Shown: one piece after another, positions 8,569 to 15,903 of the stretch
How the letters are laid out: each line of letters begins with the position of its first letter
How positions within the stretch are numbered: position 1 is the first letter of the stretch
Assembly: GCA_949293165.1 (NCBI GenBank)
Contig: CASFCW010000003.1
Coordinates: 1-64,000, forward strand
DNA length: 64,000 bases
Direction of reading: 5' to 3'
Source: an uncultured bacterium
Lineage (GTDB): Bacteria; Bacillota; Clostridia; Oscillospirales; Oscillospiraceae
Position numbers and translations under genes: made by a program
The notes under the pieces: model-generated
Database searches by the model: none
The model's input: only the letters and a program-made list of their open reading frames with translations
What the model was told of the DNA's origin: nothing

Positions 8569-9801
8569 TTACAAGTTTTGACCTTCCGGCTTGCGGCTGA
8601 TGGCGTCCTGCCACTGGGCCGGCACCTGCCGCTCCAGCAGGTCCCCGATTAGCCGGTTGGAGATGAGAAAGCCCTTGGGGGTCAGGCGCCACCGGCCATC
8701 CTGCAATTCCGCCCAGCCGTGGGCTGCAAATTGCTCCAGGCGGGCCTGGATGGGCTCAAAGTCCATGAAATACTCCCGCCGGTACTCCCCGCCGTCAATC
8801 CCGTGGGCGGTGCGCAGGCGCAGCATCAGATATTCCCCGCTCCGCTCCCGGCGGGGGATCAGCTCCGAGCTGTCGATGATGTTGCCTCCCTGAAGCACCC
8901 CCTGGATGTACCCGTCCAGATCCCGGAGGAAGGAATACCGCCGCCCGCCGAAATCAGAGTGGGCCCCCGGCCCAAACCCGATGTACGGCCGCAGCAGCCA
9001 ATACCGCAGATTGTGGCGGGAGGCATAGCCGGGCTTGGCAAAATTGGAAATTTCATACTGATGGTAGCCTGCCCGCTCCAGCCGGCCCACCGTCCACAGA
9101 TACATCTCCACCTGCATGTCGTCGTCCGGCAGCACCTCGCCCCCTGCCACCCGCCGGGCCAGCGGCGTGCCCTCCTCCACCTTCAGCCCATAGCAGGACA
9201 GGTGCTGGGGGATCAGGGACAGGGCGTGCTCCACCGTGGCCTTCCAGCTGTCCATGGTCTGCCCCGGCAGGCCGTAAATCAGGTCCAGGGACAGGTTTGT
9301 GAACCTGGCCTTCCGGGCCAGATTCACCGCCTCATCCGTCTGTTTCGGCGTGTGGATGCGGTGGATGGATGCCAATTCGCAGGCGTCCGCCGACTGCATC
9401 CCCATGGACAGGCGGTTCACGCCGGCCCTCCGCAGGGCCTTTAAATCCGCCAGCGTCACGCTGTCCGGATTGCATTCCACCGTAATCTCCGCCGTTTTCT
9501 CCACGCGGAACAGCTTGTCAATGGCCGCCAGCAGCCCCTTGAGCCGCTTTGCCCCGTAGTAGCTGGGTGTGCCGCCGCCGATATAAACGGTATCCACAGG
9601 GATGTCCTTGGCCAGAGGGGCGGTCTCCTCCAGATGGGCCAGCAGGGCCTTTTGGTATTGATCCATCTGCTCCTCCCGGCCTGCCAGGGAGTAAAAGTCG
9701 CAGTAATCGCATTTGCTGCGGCAAAATGGGATATGAATGTAAATCCCCAGCTTGTCCCTGTGGGGCTCCTGAAACTGGGGTGTTTTCGTGCGTCCGAACA
9801 T
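8569..9801 (-). CDS. hemW: Radical SAM heme chaperone HemW
   Basis: 410-aa radical SAM protein of the HemN/HemW family. The [4Fe-4S] cluster motif is CRSKCDYC with Cys27, Cys31 and Cys34. GGGTPS (SAM site) and the C-terminal HemN-type domain with a RHNLRYW motif follow. The family is often annotated as coproporphyrinogen III oxidase, but proteins of this short form lacking the HemN-specific N-terminal extension act as heme chaperones. ATG at 9801 with GGAGGAAGCTCC upstream; the longer reading from 9969 crosses the promoter. Monocistronic. A second HemN-like protein (HemZ) is encoded at 35188-36651. Confidence 0.9.
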   Translation of the reverse strand: MFGRTKTPQFQEPHRDKLGIYIHIPFCRSKCDYCDFYSLAGREEQMDQYQKALLAHLEETAPLAKDIPVDTVYIGGGTPSYYGAKRLKGLLAAIDKLFRVEKTAEITVECNPDSVTLADLKALRRAGVNRLSMGMQSADACELASIHRIHTPKQTDEAVNLARKARFTNLSLDLIYGLPGQTMDSWKATVEHALSLIPQHLSCYGLKVEEGTPLARRVAGGEVLPDDDMQVEMYLWTVGRLERAGYHQYEISNFAKPGYASRHNLRYWLLRPYIGFGPGAHSDFGGRRYSFLRDLDGYIQGVLQGGNIIDSSELIPRRERSGEYLMLRLRTAHGIDGGEYRREYFMDFEPIQARLEQFAAHGWAELQDGRWRLTPKGFLISNRLIGDLLERQVPAQWQDAISRKPEGQNL

Positions 9802-9844
9802 GGAGCTTCCTCCTTGTGCATGGGGGCATCGCCCTCTCCTTTCT

Positions 9845-9874
9845 ATTATAGCAAGGGCAGGACACCCCATGCAA
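9845..9874 (-). promoter_or_regulatory. hemW promoter
   Basis: -35 TTGCAT (9869-9874), -10 TATAAT (9845-9850), spacer 18 bp; start codon about 44 bp downstream of the -10. Confidence 0.75.
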
Positions 9875-9898
9875 TCATTTTCTGCCCAAATTAGACAT

Positions 9899-9970
9899 AA
9901 ATCGCCCCCTTCCCGTCCGGATATCCAGGCGGAAAGGGGGCGATTCGTGTCCGGGCCGTCCCCGGACACG
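9899..9970 (-). terminator. Double hairpin ending the infC-rpmI-rplT operon
   Basis: Two stem-loops follow the rplT stop: CGTGTCCGGGG/CCCGGACACG (about 9946-9970), then AATCGCCCCCTT/AAGGGGGCGATT (9899-9946) ending in a short U-containing run. Nothing else is seen between rplT and hemW. Confidence 0.6.
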
Positions 9971-10014
9971 GTGGAGGGAAGCGGGGCCTCCCTGTTGTAT
10001 TTGCCGTATGCCGA

Positions 10015-10371
10015 TCAGGCCAGGGCCTTCTTGGCGGTCTCGGTGAGCTGGGTGAAGGCAGCCTTGTCGCTGACGGCCAGCTCAGCCAGCATCTTCCGGT
10101 TGATGACCACGCCGGCCTTCTTCAGCCCGTTCATGAAGCTGGAGTAGTTCATGCCGTTCATCTTGCAGGCGGCGTTGATCCGGGTGATCCACAGCTGACG
10201 GAAGTCACGCTTCTTCAGCTTGCGGCCGGTGTAGGCATACACGCCGGACTTCATCACAGCCTGGTTGGCCATCTTAAAGTGCTTGGACTTGGAGCCCCAG
10301 TAGCCCTTGGCCAGCTTCAGGATCTTATTTCTTCTCTTACGGGACATCATTGCGCCCTTGACTCTTGCCAT
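10015..10371 (-). CDS. rplT: 50S ribosomal protein L20
   Basis: 118-aa L20, binding 23S rRNA early in 50S assembly. Starts [16 protein letters not shown] and carries the expected [13 protein letters not shown] and [14 protein letters not shown] segments; normal length. Third gene of the infC-rpmI-rplT operon, 22 bp after rpmI. In Bacillota L20 represses its own operon by binding the infC leader. Confidence 0.98.
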   Translation of the reverse strand: MARVKGAMMSRKRRNKILKLAKGYWGSKSKHFKMANQAVMKSGVYAYTGRKLKKRDFRQLWITRINAACKMNGMNYSSFMNGLKKAGVVINRKMLAELAVSDKAAFTQLTETAKKALA

Positions 10372-10393
10372 TGTTCGTTACCTCCCTCGTCTC

Positions 10394-10603
10394 TTACTTG
10401 TACAGGATCATGCGCTTGATGGCGGCCTCATTGGTCTTGTCGGCATAGGTGGTGCCGCGCAGAGCCCGCTTCAGCTTGGTGGTCTTGCCGTGGCCGTTGA
10501 GCAGATGACGCTTCTTGGTCATGGCGCGCTTCACCTTGCCGGTCTTGGTGAGGGAAAAACGCTTCTTGGCGCCGCTGTGAGTCTTAATCTTCATCTTCGG
10601 CAT
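10394..10603 (-). CDS. rpmI: 50S ribosomal protein L35
   Basis: 69-aa, very basic L35. MPKMKIKTHSGAKKRF is the standard start, and the family SGAKKRF...GKVKR...KKRHLL pattern is complete; it is a few residues longer than the usual 64-65. Good TAAAGGAG site upstream. Middle gene of the infC-rpmI-rplT operon. Confidence 0.98.
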   Translation of the reverse strand: MPKMKIKTHSGAKKRFSLTKTGKVKRAMTKKRHLLNGHGKTTKLKRALRGTTYADKTNEAAIKRMILYK

Positions 10604-10624
10604 AACAGAATACTCCTTTACTCC

Positions 10625-11155
10625 TTACTTTTTGGCGTCCTTAGCAGGCTTGGGGGACAGGAAAATAGACATGTGCCGCCCCTCCAGCTTGGGACTTTTA
10701 TCCATGACGGCAACTTCACCGCAGGATTCCGCAAACTTCAGCAGCAGCTCCTGGCCGATGTTGGTGTGGGCCATCTCGCGGCCGCGGAACCGGACGGTCA
10801 CCTTGCAGCGGTTTCCGTCAGCCAGGAACTTAATGGCATTTCGCATCTTCACATTGAAGTCGTTGACGTCAATGCTGGGAGACATGCGGATCTCCTTGAT
10901 CTCTACCACACGCTGATTCTTCCGGGCTTCCTTCTCGCGCTTGGTCTGCTCGAACCGGAACTTGCCGTAGTCCATCAGCTTGCACACGGGGGGAACAGCG
11001 TTGGGGGAGATCTTCACCAGATCCAGGTTCTGCTCCTCAGCCATACGCAGCGCCTCCTGAGAGGACATGATGCCAAGCTGCTCGCCGGAGTCGGAAATCA
11101 GGCGGACTTCCTTGTCCCGGATCTCTTCATTGGTTTGATGAGCTGTGTTAGCGAT
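10625..11155 (-). CDS. infC: Translation initiation factor IF-3
   Basis: 176-aa IF-3, which binds the 30S subunit, discriminates against poor start codons and prevents premature 50S joining. The N-domain (TNEEIRDKEVRLI), linker and C-domain (FRGREMAHTNIG) are complete. No ATG, GTG or TTG fits the expected N-terminus: the family start ANTAHQTNEEIR is preceded by an ATC codon at 11153-11155, with GGAGGTG 7-9 nt upstream. IF-3 genes classically use AUU-class codons so that IF-3 represses its own translation; here the codon appears to be ATC. First gene of the ribosomal operon behind a strong promoter. Confidence 0.93.
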   Translation of the reverse strand: MANTAHQTNEEIRDKEVRLISDSGEQLGIMSSQEALRMAEEQNLDLVKISPNAVPPVCKLMDYGKFRFEQTKREKEARKNQRVVEIKEIRMSPSIDVNDFNVKMRNAIKFLADGNRCKVTVRFRGREMAHTNIGQELLLKFAESCGEVAVMDKSPKLEGRHMSIFLSPKPAKDAKK

Positions 11156-11310
11156 GGGAAAGCACCTCCAGACATAAATAAAACGCGGCTGCCCGAATGG
11201 CACCCACGTCAAAAGGAAACCGGGCCGTTACCGGCGCCAGCTTTCTGCGTTGTTGACCCGTTGGCTCTGGCCTGGGGTGAGGACGGGGTACCGTTCCTGC
11301 TTTGTTGTTC
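11156..11310 (-). promoter_or_regulatory. infC leader, possible L20-type autoregulatory RNA
   Basis: About 150 nt of untranslated leader lies between the promoter and infC, the position of the L20 leader in Bacillota. Small stems such as GCCG-GTAA-CGGC are visible. I could not fold the whole leader or confirm an L20-binding pseudoknot or a terminator, so the assignment rests on position. Confidence 0.35.
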
Positions 11311-11316
11311 CATGGG

Positions 11317-11345
11317 ATTATATCAGAACCCCATCCCTCTGTCAA
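11317..11345 (-). promoter_or_regulatory. Promoter of infC-rpmI-rplT
   Basis: Perfect consensus: TTGACA (11340-11345), 17-bp spacer, TATAAT (11317-11322). Confidence 0.93.
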
Positions 11346-11410
11346 GGCTTTTTTATAGATTCCTTGGACGGCAATTTTCGCCGCCCAAGGGACACTCTGC
11401 CGGTCTTGCA

Positions 11411-11478
11411 GCCGCCTATCCCAGCGCGATATCCCGGGTGGCGTAGGCGTTCAAATCCCAGCCGGCCACATGGCCGGC
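11411..11478 (-). repeat. Duplicated tsaD 3' end, distal copy
   Basis: About 68 bp nearly identical to the last codons, stop codon and first flanking bases of tsaD. It decodes on the minus strand to AGWDLNAYATRDIALG-stop. It ends in the palindrome GCCGGCCACATGGCCGGC. There is no gene body attached. Confidence 0.85.
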
Positions 11479-11484
11479 TCATGT

Positions 11485-11651
11485 TGTTGAAAAAGTCTTA
11501 CAGCCTTTTTCAACAGGAGATTACATGACGGACAGGACTCGATTTCTGACGAAAAAGTCGCCCTGCCCGTCATGAGCGGTGTCATTTCCCAGGTACACGC
11601 CCCGGGAAATGACCGAATTCCATTTGATTCCGCCGCCTGCGGGCGGCGGAA
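11485..11651. repeat. Cluster of four consecutive unrelated palindromes
   Basis: Four stem-loops with different sequences: TGTTGAAAAAG/CTTTTTCAACA (11485-11515), CATGACGGACAGG/CCTGCCCGTCATG (11524-11574, one mismatch), GTCATTTCCC/GGGAAATGAC (11581-11613) and TTCCGCCGCC/GGCGGCGGAA (11628-11651). No credible coding frame lies here. It could be a structured RNA or debris of palindromic repeats. Confidence 0.65.
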
Positions 11652-11700
11652 CTCCTTGCAGGAGGGCTTTAAACCGCGGGATTGTACCTCAGCGGCGCCT

Positions 11701-11806
11701 CTACCCCAGCGCGATATCCCGGGTGGCGTAGGCGTTCAAATCCCAGCCGGCCACGTGGCCGGCTTTCCACTCGTAATATCCCTGACAGCCGATCATGGCG
11801 GCGTTG
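11701..11806 (-). repeat. Duplicated tsaD 3' end, proximal copy with extra 10 codons
   Basis: On the minus strand this decodes to NAAMIGC, then QGYYEWKAGH, then VAGWDLNAYATRDIALG-stop. It matches the tsaD tail but keeps a ten-residue block (with the GYY seen in many TsaD homologues) that the full-length gene lacks. It contains the perfect palindrome GCCGGCCACGTGGCCGGC at 11746-11763. Homology to tsaD ends abruptly at about 11806. Confidence 0.85.
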
Positions 11807-11810
11807 ATTC

Positions 11811-11835
11811 CCATGGGGCGTTTGCCGCCCCATGG
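11811..11835. repeat. Palindrome
   Basis: CCATGGGGCG-TTTGC-CGCCCCATGG, 10-bp perfect arms, at the edge of the proximal tsaD-tail copy. Confidence 0.55.
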
Positions 11836-11857
11836 GGGCCCTCTTTTTCTCATCCTC

Positions 11858-11876
11858 GGCGGAAGTAAATTCCGCC
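11858..11876. repeat. Short palindromic repeat, copy 2
   Basis: GGCGGAAGTAAATTCCGCC, one base different from the element at 570-588. The gene-free stretch 11346-11958 holds only these palindromes and the two tsaD-tail copies. Confidence 0.55.
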
Positions 11877-11958
11877 TGCGGAAATGCTCCGGCGACCGCC
11901 TTCGCATTTACGGCCTCTGGCCGCCCCACCTGCGGCGGGGCCCCGGCGACAACGCCGC

Positions 11959-12939
11959 CTATCCCAGCGCGATATCCCGGGTGGCGTAGGCGTTCAAATC
12001 CCAGCCGGCCACACAGCCGATCATGGCGGCGTTGTCGCCGCAGTACTTCAGCTCCGGGAGGTAGAGCTTGTCCCCGCTGGCGGCGCAGGCAGCCTGGAGA
12101 TCCGCCCGGATGCGGCTGTTGGCGGCCACGCCCCCGGCCACGGCGATTTGTCCGTACCCCTTTTCCCTGGCCGCGGCCATCACACGGGGCACCAGGCTGT
12201 CGCTCACCGCCCGGCCGAAGCTGGCGGCAAAGTCAGGCAGATCCAGTTCCTCCCCCTTCTGCTGGGCGTTGTGGATCAGGTTCAGGCTGGCGGTTTTCAG
12301 CCCGGAGAAGGACATGTCCAGCTCCGCCCCCGCCACATGGCCCACCGGCAGCTCGTACCGCCGGTCATTCCCCTCCCGGCCCAGCCGGTCCATGGGCCCG
12401 CCGCCGGGATATCCGATGCCCAGCACCCGGGCCACCTTGTCAAAGCATTCCCCCGCCGCGTCGTCCCGGGTACCGCCCAGCACCGCCATCTGGGTGTAGG
12501 AGCGCACATCCACAATGGCGGTGGTGCCCCCGGAGACGCACAGGCACACAAAGGGCGGCTCCAGCTCCGGATAGGTCAGGTAGTTGGCGGCGATATGCCC
12601 CCGCACGTGATGGACAGGGATCAGGGGCAGGTTTAACGCCATGGCCGCCCCCTTGGCAAAATTCACCCCCACCAGCACCGCGCCGATCAGTCCCGGCGCG
12701 TAGGTGACCGCCACGGCGTCCAGCTCCCCCTTGGTCACTCCCGCCTGGATCAGCGCCTGGTCGGCCAGGCCGGTGATGGCCTCCACATGCTTCCGGGAGG
12801 CAATCTCCGGCACCACGCCGCCGTAAATAGTGTGCATCTCAATCTGGGAGGCCACGCAGTTGGACAGCACGGTCCGCCCGTCCTCCACCACGGCGGCCGC
12901 CGTCTCGTCACAGGAGGACTCAATGGCTAAGATTTTCAT
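11959..12939 (-). CDS. tsaD: tRNA N6-threonylcarbamoyladenosine transferase TsaD
   Basis: 326-aa TsaD, the catalytic subunit that transfers threonylcarbamoyl to A37 of ANN-decoding tRNAs. The metal ligands His111 and His115 (HHVRGH) and the C-terminal Asp302 in GDNAAM are present, as are the ASKH-fold glycine motifs (CVSGGTTAI, GYPGGGP). The C-terminus is about ten residues shorter than expected: after MIGC the usual GYY-containing stretch is missing, although it survives in the 3'-end copy at 11701-11806. ATG at 12939 with GGGGGAAGGAA upstream, overlapping rimI by 4 bp. Its partners tsaB, tsaC and tsaE are not in the window. Confidence 0.93.
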   Translation of the reverse strand: MKILAIESSCDETAAAVVEDGRTVLSNCVASQIEMHTIYGGVVPEIASRKHVEAITGLADQALIQAGVTKGELDAVAVTYAPGLIGAVLVGVNFAKGAAMALNLPLIPVHHVRGHIAANYLTYPELEPPFVCLCVSGGTTAIVDVRSYTQMAVLGGTRDDAAGECFDKVARVLGIGYPGGGPMDRLGREGNDRRYELPVGHVAGAELDMSFSGLKTASLNLIHNAQQKGEELDLPDFAASFGRAVSDSLVPRVMAAAREKGYGQIAVAGGVAANSRIRADLQAACAASGDKLYLPELKYCGDNAAMIGCVAGWDLNAYATRDIALG

Positions 12940-13400
12940 TTTCCTTCCCCCTGTTCCTGCTTGAAATACCGGGTCATAATCAGGGCGTCCTCCTTGGGGT
13001 CGGTATAATACCCCTTCCGGCACCCCGCCTCCTCAAACCCATGCTTGCGGTACAGGGCGATGGCGGGCAGGTTGGATTTGCGCACCTCCAGCGTCAGGAA
13101 GGCCAAATTTGCCGCCCCGAAGCGGCAAAACACGTCCAGCAGTTCATCCCCCACGCCGTGGCGGCGGGCGTTGGGCTCTACGGCGATATTGTCAATGTAG
13201 CCCTCATCCAGTACCACCTGCACCCCGGCGTACCCCAGTACGCCCCCGTCCTCCGACTCGGCCACAATAAAGCTGGCCTGGGGGTCGAACAGGGCCTGGG
13301 CCAGCATCTCCTCGCTCCAGGGCGCGGAGAAGCACTCCTGCTCCAGGGCGGCAATCTGGGGGATGTGGCTGCGATCCATGGGCACGATCTGATACTCCAT
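12936..13400 (-). CDS. rimI: Ribosomal protein S18-alanine N-acetyltransferase-like GNAT
   Basis: 154-aa GNAT acetyltransferase of the RimI type. The acetyl-CoA loop is present as ARRHGVGDELL, followed by the ALYRKHGFEEAG motif typical of RimI and FSAPWSEE near the N-terminus. Relatives acetylate the N-terminus of S18; in Bacillota the true substrate is often uncertain. Its ATGA overlap with tsaD matches the common tsaB-rimI-tsaD order, but tsaB is missing upstream, where a divergent gene lies. Coupled translation with tsaD is likely. Confidence 0.85.
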   Translation of the reverse strand: MEYQIVPMDRSHIPQIAALEQECFSAPWSEEMLAQALFDPQASFIVAESEDGGVLGYAGVQVVLDEGYIDNIAVEPNARRHGVGDELLDVFCRFGAANLAFLTLEVRKSNLPAIALYRKHGFEEAGCRKGYYTDPKEDALIMTRYFKQEQGEGK

Positions 13401-13608
13401 TCTTTTGCTCCATTCTATCCGCCGCCGCAGCGGCGATTTTATAATTTCTTAATTTTTCCCTGCTTGTGTTTTATGTGAACATAGCTTACAATTGGGGGTA
13501 GATTTGTATGGTTCTGGAACCCGGGCCAGGTCACAAGGTGATTATAGCCTCCCCGTGCCCCCTTGGCAAGGCCCGCCGTCTTTTTCCCGGAAGAAAGGAT
13601 TGTTTTCC

Positions 13609-14559
13609 ATGAAGAAATTACTTGCGGTTTTGCTGTCCTCCTGCCTGCTTGCCGGCCTGCTTGCGGTGGGCGGAGCTGCCGCCACCCTCCAAAGCAACCA
13701 GGCGGTGTACCGCCTGAACCAGGACCCTGTGGGTACCCAGTCCTTCTCCTACTCTGAAACCCAGACTCACACTGCCACCCTGGTGCCCCTGGGCACGGTA
13801 ATTGAAAGCGGTTCCGGCGCCGCCCTGATGGTGGAGGTATTCACCTACCAGGCCTCCTCCGGCTTCTGGGCGCGGACCGCGCTGCTTTCCTCCCAGTCCC
13901 GGCTGGAAGTCAGCCGTACCGATGAGATCTATCACGTCTCCACCCTGGATGCCGGGTCCACCCCTCTGGACCGTGGGATCTGGGTCCGGGGCGAGAACGG
14001 GGCCGCCACCCATCCCATCGCCATCACCGGCGAGCCTGTGGACGAGTGGGCTTTGGATCTGGTCAACCAGGCAATCTCCCTGAACCTGATCCCCGCCTGC
14101 CTCAAGGGGCAGGATCTCCGTACGGACATCACCCGCACGCAGTTTGCCGCCCTGGCTGTACGCCTGTATGAGGCCATCTCCGGCACCGTGGTCCAGGCCC
14201 CCGCCGTCTCCCCCTTCACCGACACCTCCGATCCCGAGGTGGCCAAGGCCCACGCCCTGGGCCTGGTGGCCGGCGTTTCCCCCACGGAATTCGGTGTGGA
14301 CGTGCCCCTGAACCGGGAGCAGGCTGCCACCATGTTGGGCGCCCTGTGCCAGGTTCTGGGCTCGGAGCTTTCCGCCGGGGCAGCCTCCTTTACAGACAGC
14401 GCCTCCATCTCCTCCTGGGCTGTGACTCCTGTGGCCTACATGGCCCAAAACGGCGTAATCGCCGGCTATGAGGACGGCTCCTTCCGTCCCCACGCAAGCG
14501 CCCAGCGGCAGGCCTGCCTTATCATGGCCCTGCGGGTCTTCCAGATGTACCAATCCTGA
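13609..14559 (+). CDS. Exported SLH-domain protein
   Basis: 316-aa secreted protein. A signal peptide spans residues 1-25 (MKKLL, hydrophobic core, AAA). A mid-region of beta character (30-140) is followed by three S-layer homology repeats at about 145-195, 200-253 and 257-316, which contain ITRTQFAALAVRLY, PFTDTSDPEVAKAHALGLV and NGVIAGYEDGSFRP. SLH repeats bind pyruvylated secondary cell-wall polymer, so the protein should be held on the cell surface. The N-terminal part has no recognised catalytic motif. AGAAAGGA precedes the ATG. A terminator follows the stop. The 208-bp divergent region to rimI shows no convincing consensus promoter. Confidence 0.88.
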   Translation: MKKLLAVLLSSCLLAGLLAVGGAAATLQSNQAVYRLNQDPVGTQSFSYSETQTHTATLVPLGTVIESGSGAALMVEVFTYQASSGFWARTALLSSQSRLEVSRTDEIYHVSTLDAGSTPLDRGIWVRGENGAATHPIAITGEPVDEWALDLVNQAISLNLIPACLKGQDLRTDITRTQFAALAVRLYEAISGTVVQAPAVSPFTDTSDPEVAKAHALGLVAGVSPTEFGVDVPLNREQAATMLGALCQVLGSELSAGAASFTDSASISSWAVTPVAYMAQNGVIAGYEDGSFRPHASAQRQACLIMALRVFQMYQS

Positions 14560-14566
14560 TCCCATG

Positions 14567-14595
14567 CCCGGCCCTCCCTGAGGGCCGGGTTTCTT
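14567..14595 (+). terminator. Terminator of the SLH-protein gene
   Basis: CCCGGCCCT-CCCTG-AGGGCCGGG followed by TTTCTTCT. Confidence 0.85.
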
Positions 14596-14607
14596 CTGCC
14601 CGCAATC

Positions 14608-14636
14608 TGGACACCGGCGGCAATTTTGGATATAAT
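14608..14636 (+). promoter_or_regulatory. thiI-cinA promoter
   Basis: -35 TGGACA (14608-14613), 17-bp spacer, -10 TATAAT (14631-14636), about 83 bp before the thiI ATG. Confidence 0.7.
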
Positions 14637-14718
14637 AGGGGGGCTTCACCCCCGCCTGCCGTCAACGGCGGGGCCGCAGTTTGCCGGGCCCGGCCCGGAA
14701 GGAAAGGAATGCTCCTAT

Positions 14719-15891
14719 ATGAACGAAATCATTCTGCTCAAGCTGGGGGAGATGGTGCTCAAGGGCCTGAACCGCCGCAGCTTTGAGGATAAGCTCCAGG
14801 CCAACCTCCACCGCCGTCTCAACCCCTTCGGCCAGTTCAAGGTATACACCCGCCAGTCCACCACCTATGTGGAGCCCAAGGACGACACCTGCGACGTGCT
14901 GGGCGCCTTCCAGGCGCTGAAAACCGTTTTCGGCATCGCCGGTCTCTCCCTCGCCCGCCCCTGTGAAAAGGACAAAGACGCCATCCTGGCCACCGCCAAG
15001 GCCTTTCTGGGGGATCAGCTCCGCTCCGCCCGCACCTTCAAGGTGGAGAGCAAGCGGGCGGACAAATCCTTCCCCATGACCTCCATACAGCTCAGCCAGT
15101 ATGTGGGTGGGGAGCTCCACGAGGCTTATGACAATCTGGAGGTGGACGTCCACCATCCGGAGCTGACCATTTACGTGGAGGTGCGGGACTACGCCGCCTA
15201 CGTCCACGCCCAGGCGGAGCCCGGTGCGGGCGGTCTGCCTGTGGGTATCAACGGCCGGGCGGTGTCCCTCCTGTCCGGCGGGATTGACTCCCCCGTGGCC
15301 TCCTGGATGATTGCCAAGCGGGGTGTAGCCCTGGAGATGGTGCATTTCTTCTCCTACCCCTATACCTCCCCCGAGGCCAAGGAGAAGGTGCTGGAGCTGG
15401 CCAAGCTCCTCACCCCCTATACCGGCCGCCTTACCGTCCATGTGGTGCCCTTCACCGCCATTCAGGAGGAGCTGCGCCGCTCCTGCCCTGAGGAGCTGTT
15501 CACCGTCATCATGCGGCGGTTTATGATGCGCATTGCCCAGGAGGTGGCCAAGCGGTGCGGCGCCAAGGCCCTGGTGACCGGCGAATGCCTGGGCCAGGTG
15601 GCCAGCCAGACCATGGAGGCCATGGCGGTCACCGGCAGCGTGGTAGATCTGCCCATTCTCCGCCCCTGCATCGGCATGGACAAGGAGGACATCGTCCAGA
15701 TCTCCCGGAAAATCGGCACCTTTGAAACCTCCATCCTCCCATACGAGGACTGCTGCACCGTCTTTACCCCCCGCCACCCCCGTCTCCGGCCCATGCCCGG
15801 CGAGGTGGCCCAGGCGGAGGAGGGCCTGGACATCCAGGCCATGGTTCAGGCCGCGGTGGACGGCATTGAACGCATTCAGATCAACCGATAA
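14719..15891 (+). CDS. thiI: tRNA 4-thiouridine sulfurtransferase
   Basis: 390-aa ThiI, which adenylates U8 of tRNA and inserts sulfur to give 4-thiouridine; it can also take part in thiazole synthesis. An N-terminal ferredoxin-like and THUMP region (about 1-165) precedes the PP-loop ATPase with SGGIDSP at 186-192. The C-terminal rhodanese domain of the E. coli enzyme is absent, as in most Bacillota, so sulfur must come from a separate cysteine desulfurase. ATG at 14719 follows GGAAAGGAA; upstream codons lie in the leader. Followed after 12 bp by cinA, probably one operon. Confidence 0.93.
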   Translation: MNEIILLKLGEMVLKGLNRRSFEDKLQANLHRRLNPFGQFKVYTRQSTTYVEPKDDTCDVLGAFQALKTVFGIAGLSLARPCEKDKDAILATAKAFLGDQLRSARTFKVESKRADKSFPMTSIQLSQYVGGELHEAYDNLEVDVHHPELTIYVEVRDYAAYVHAQAEPGAGGLPVGINGRAVSLLSGGIDSPVASWMIAKRGVALEMVHFFSYPYTSPEAKEKVLELAKLLTPYTGRLTVHVVPFTAIQEELRRSCPEELFTVIMRRFMMRIAQEVAKRCGAKALVTGECLGQVASQTMEAMAVTGSVVDLPILRPCIGMDKEDIVQISRKIGTFETSILPYEDCCTVFTPRHPRLRPMPGEVAQAEEGLDIQAMVQAAVDGIERIQINR

Positions 15892-15903
15892 GGAGGCATC
15901 ACC

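Noticed and set aside
8569..9801. Annotation as oxygen-independent coproporphyrinogen III oxidase HemN
   Set aside because: The protein is the short form without the HemN-specific N-terminal extension, which points to HemW, the heme chaperone.
11411..11876. Integron cassette array or CRISPR in the infC-tsaD gap
   Set aside because: The palindromes share no attC-like ends and there is no integrase. Spacing and sequence are irregular, so it is not a CRISPR array.
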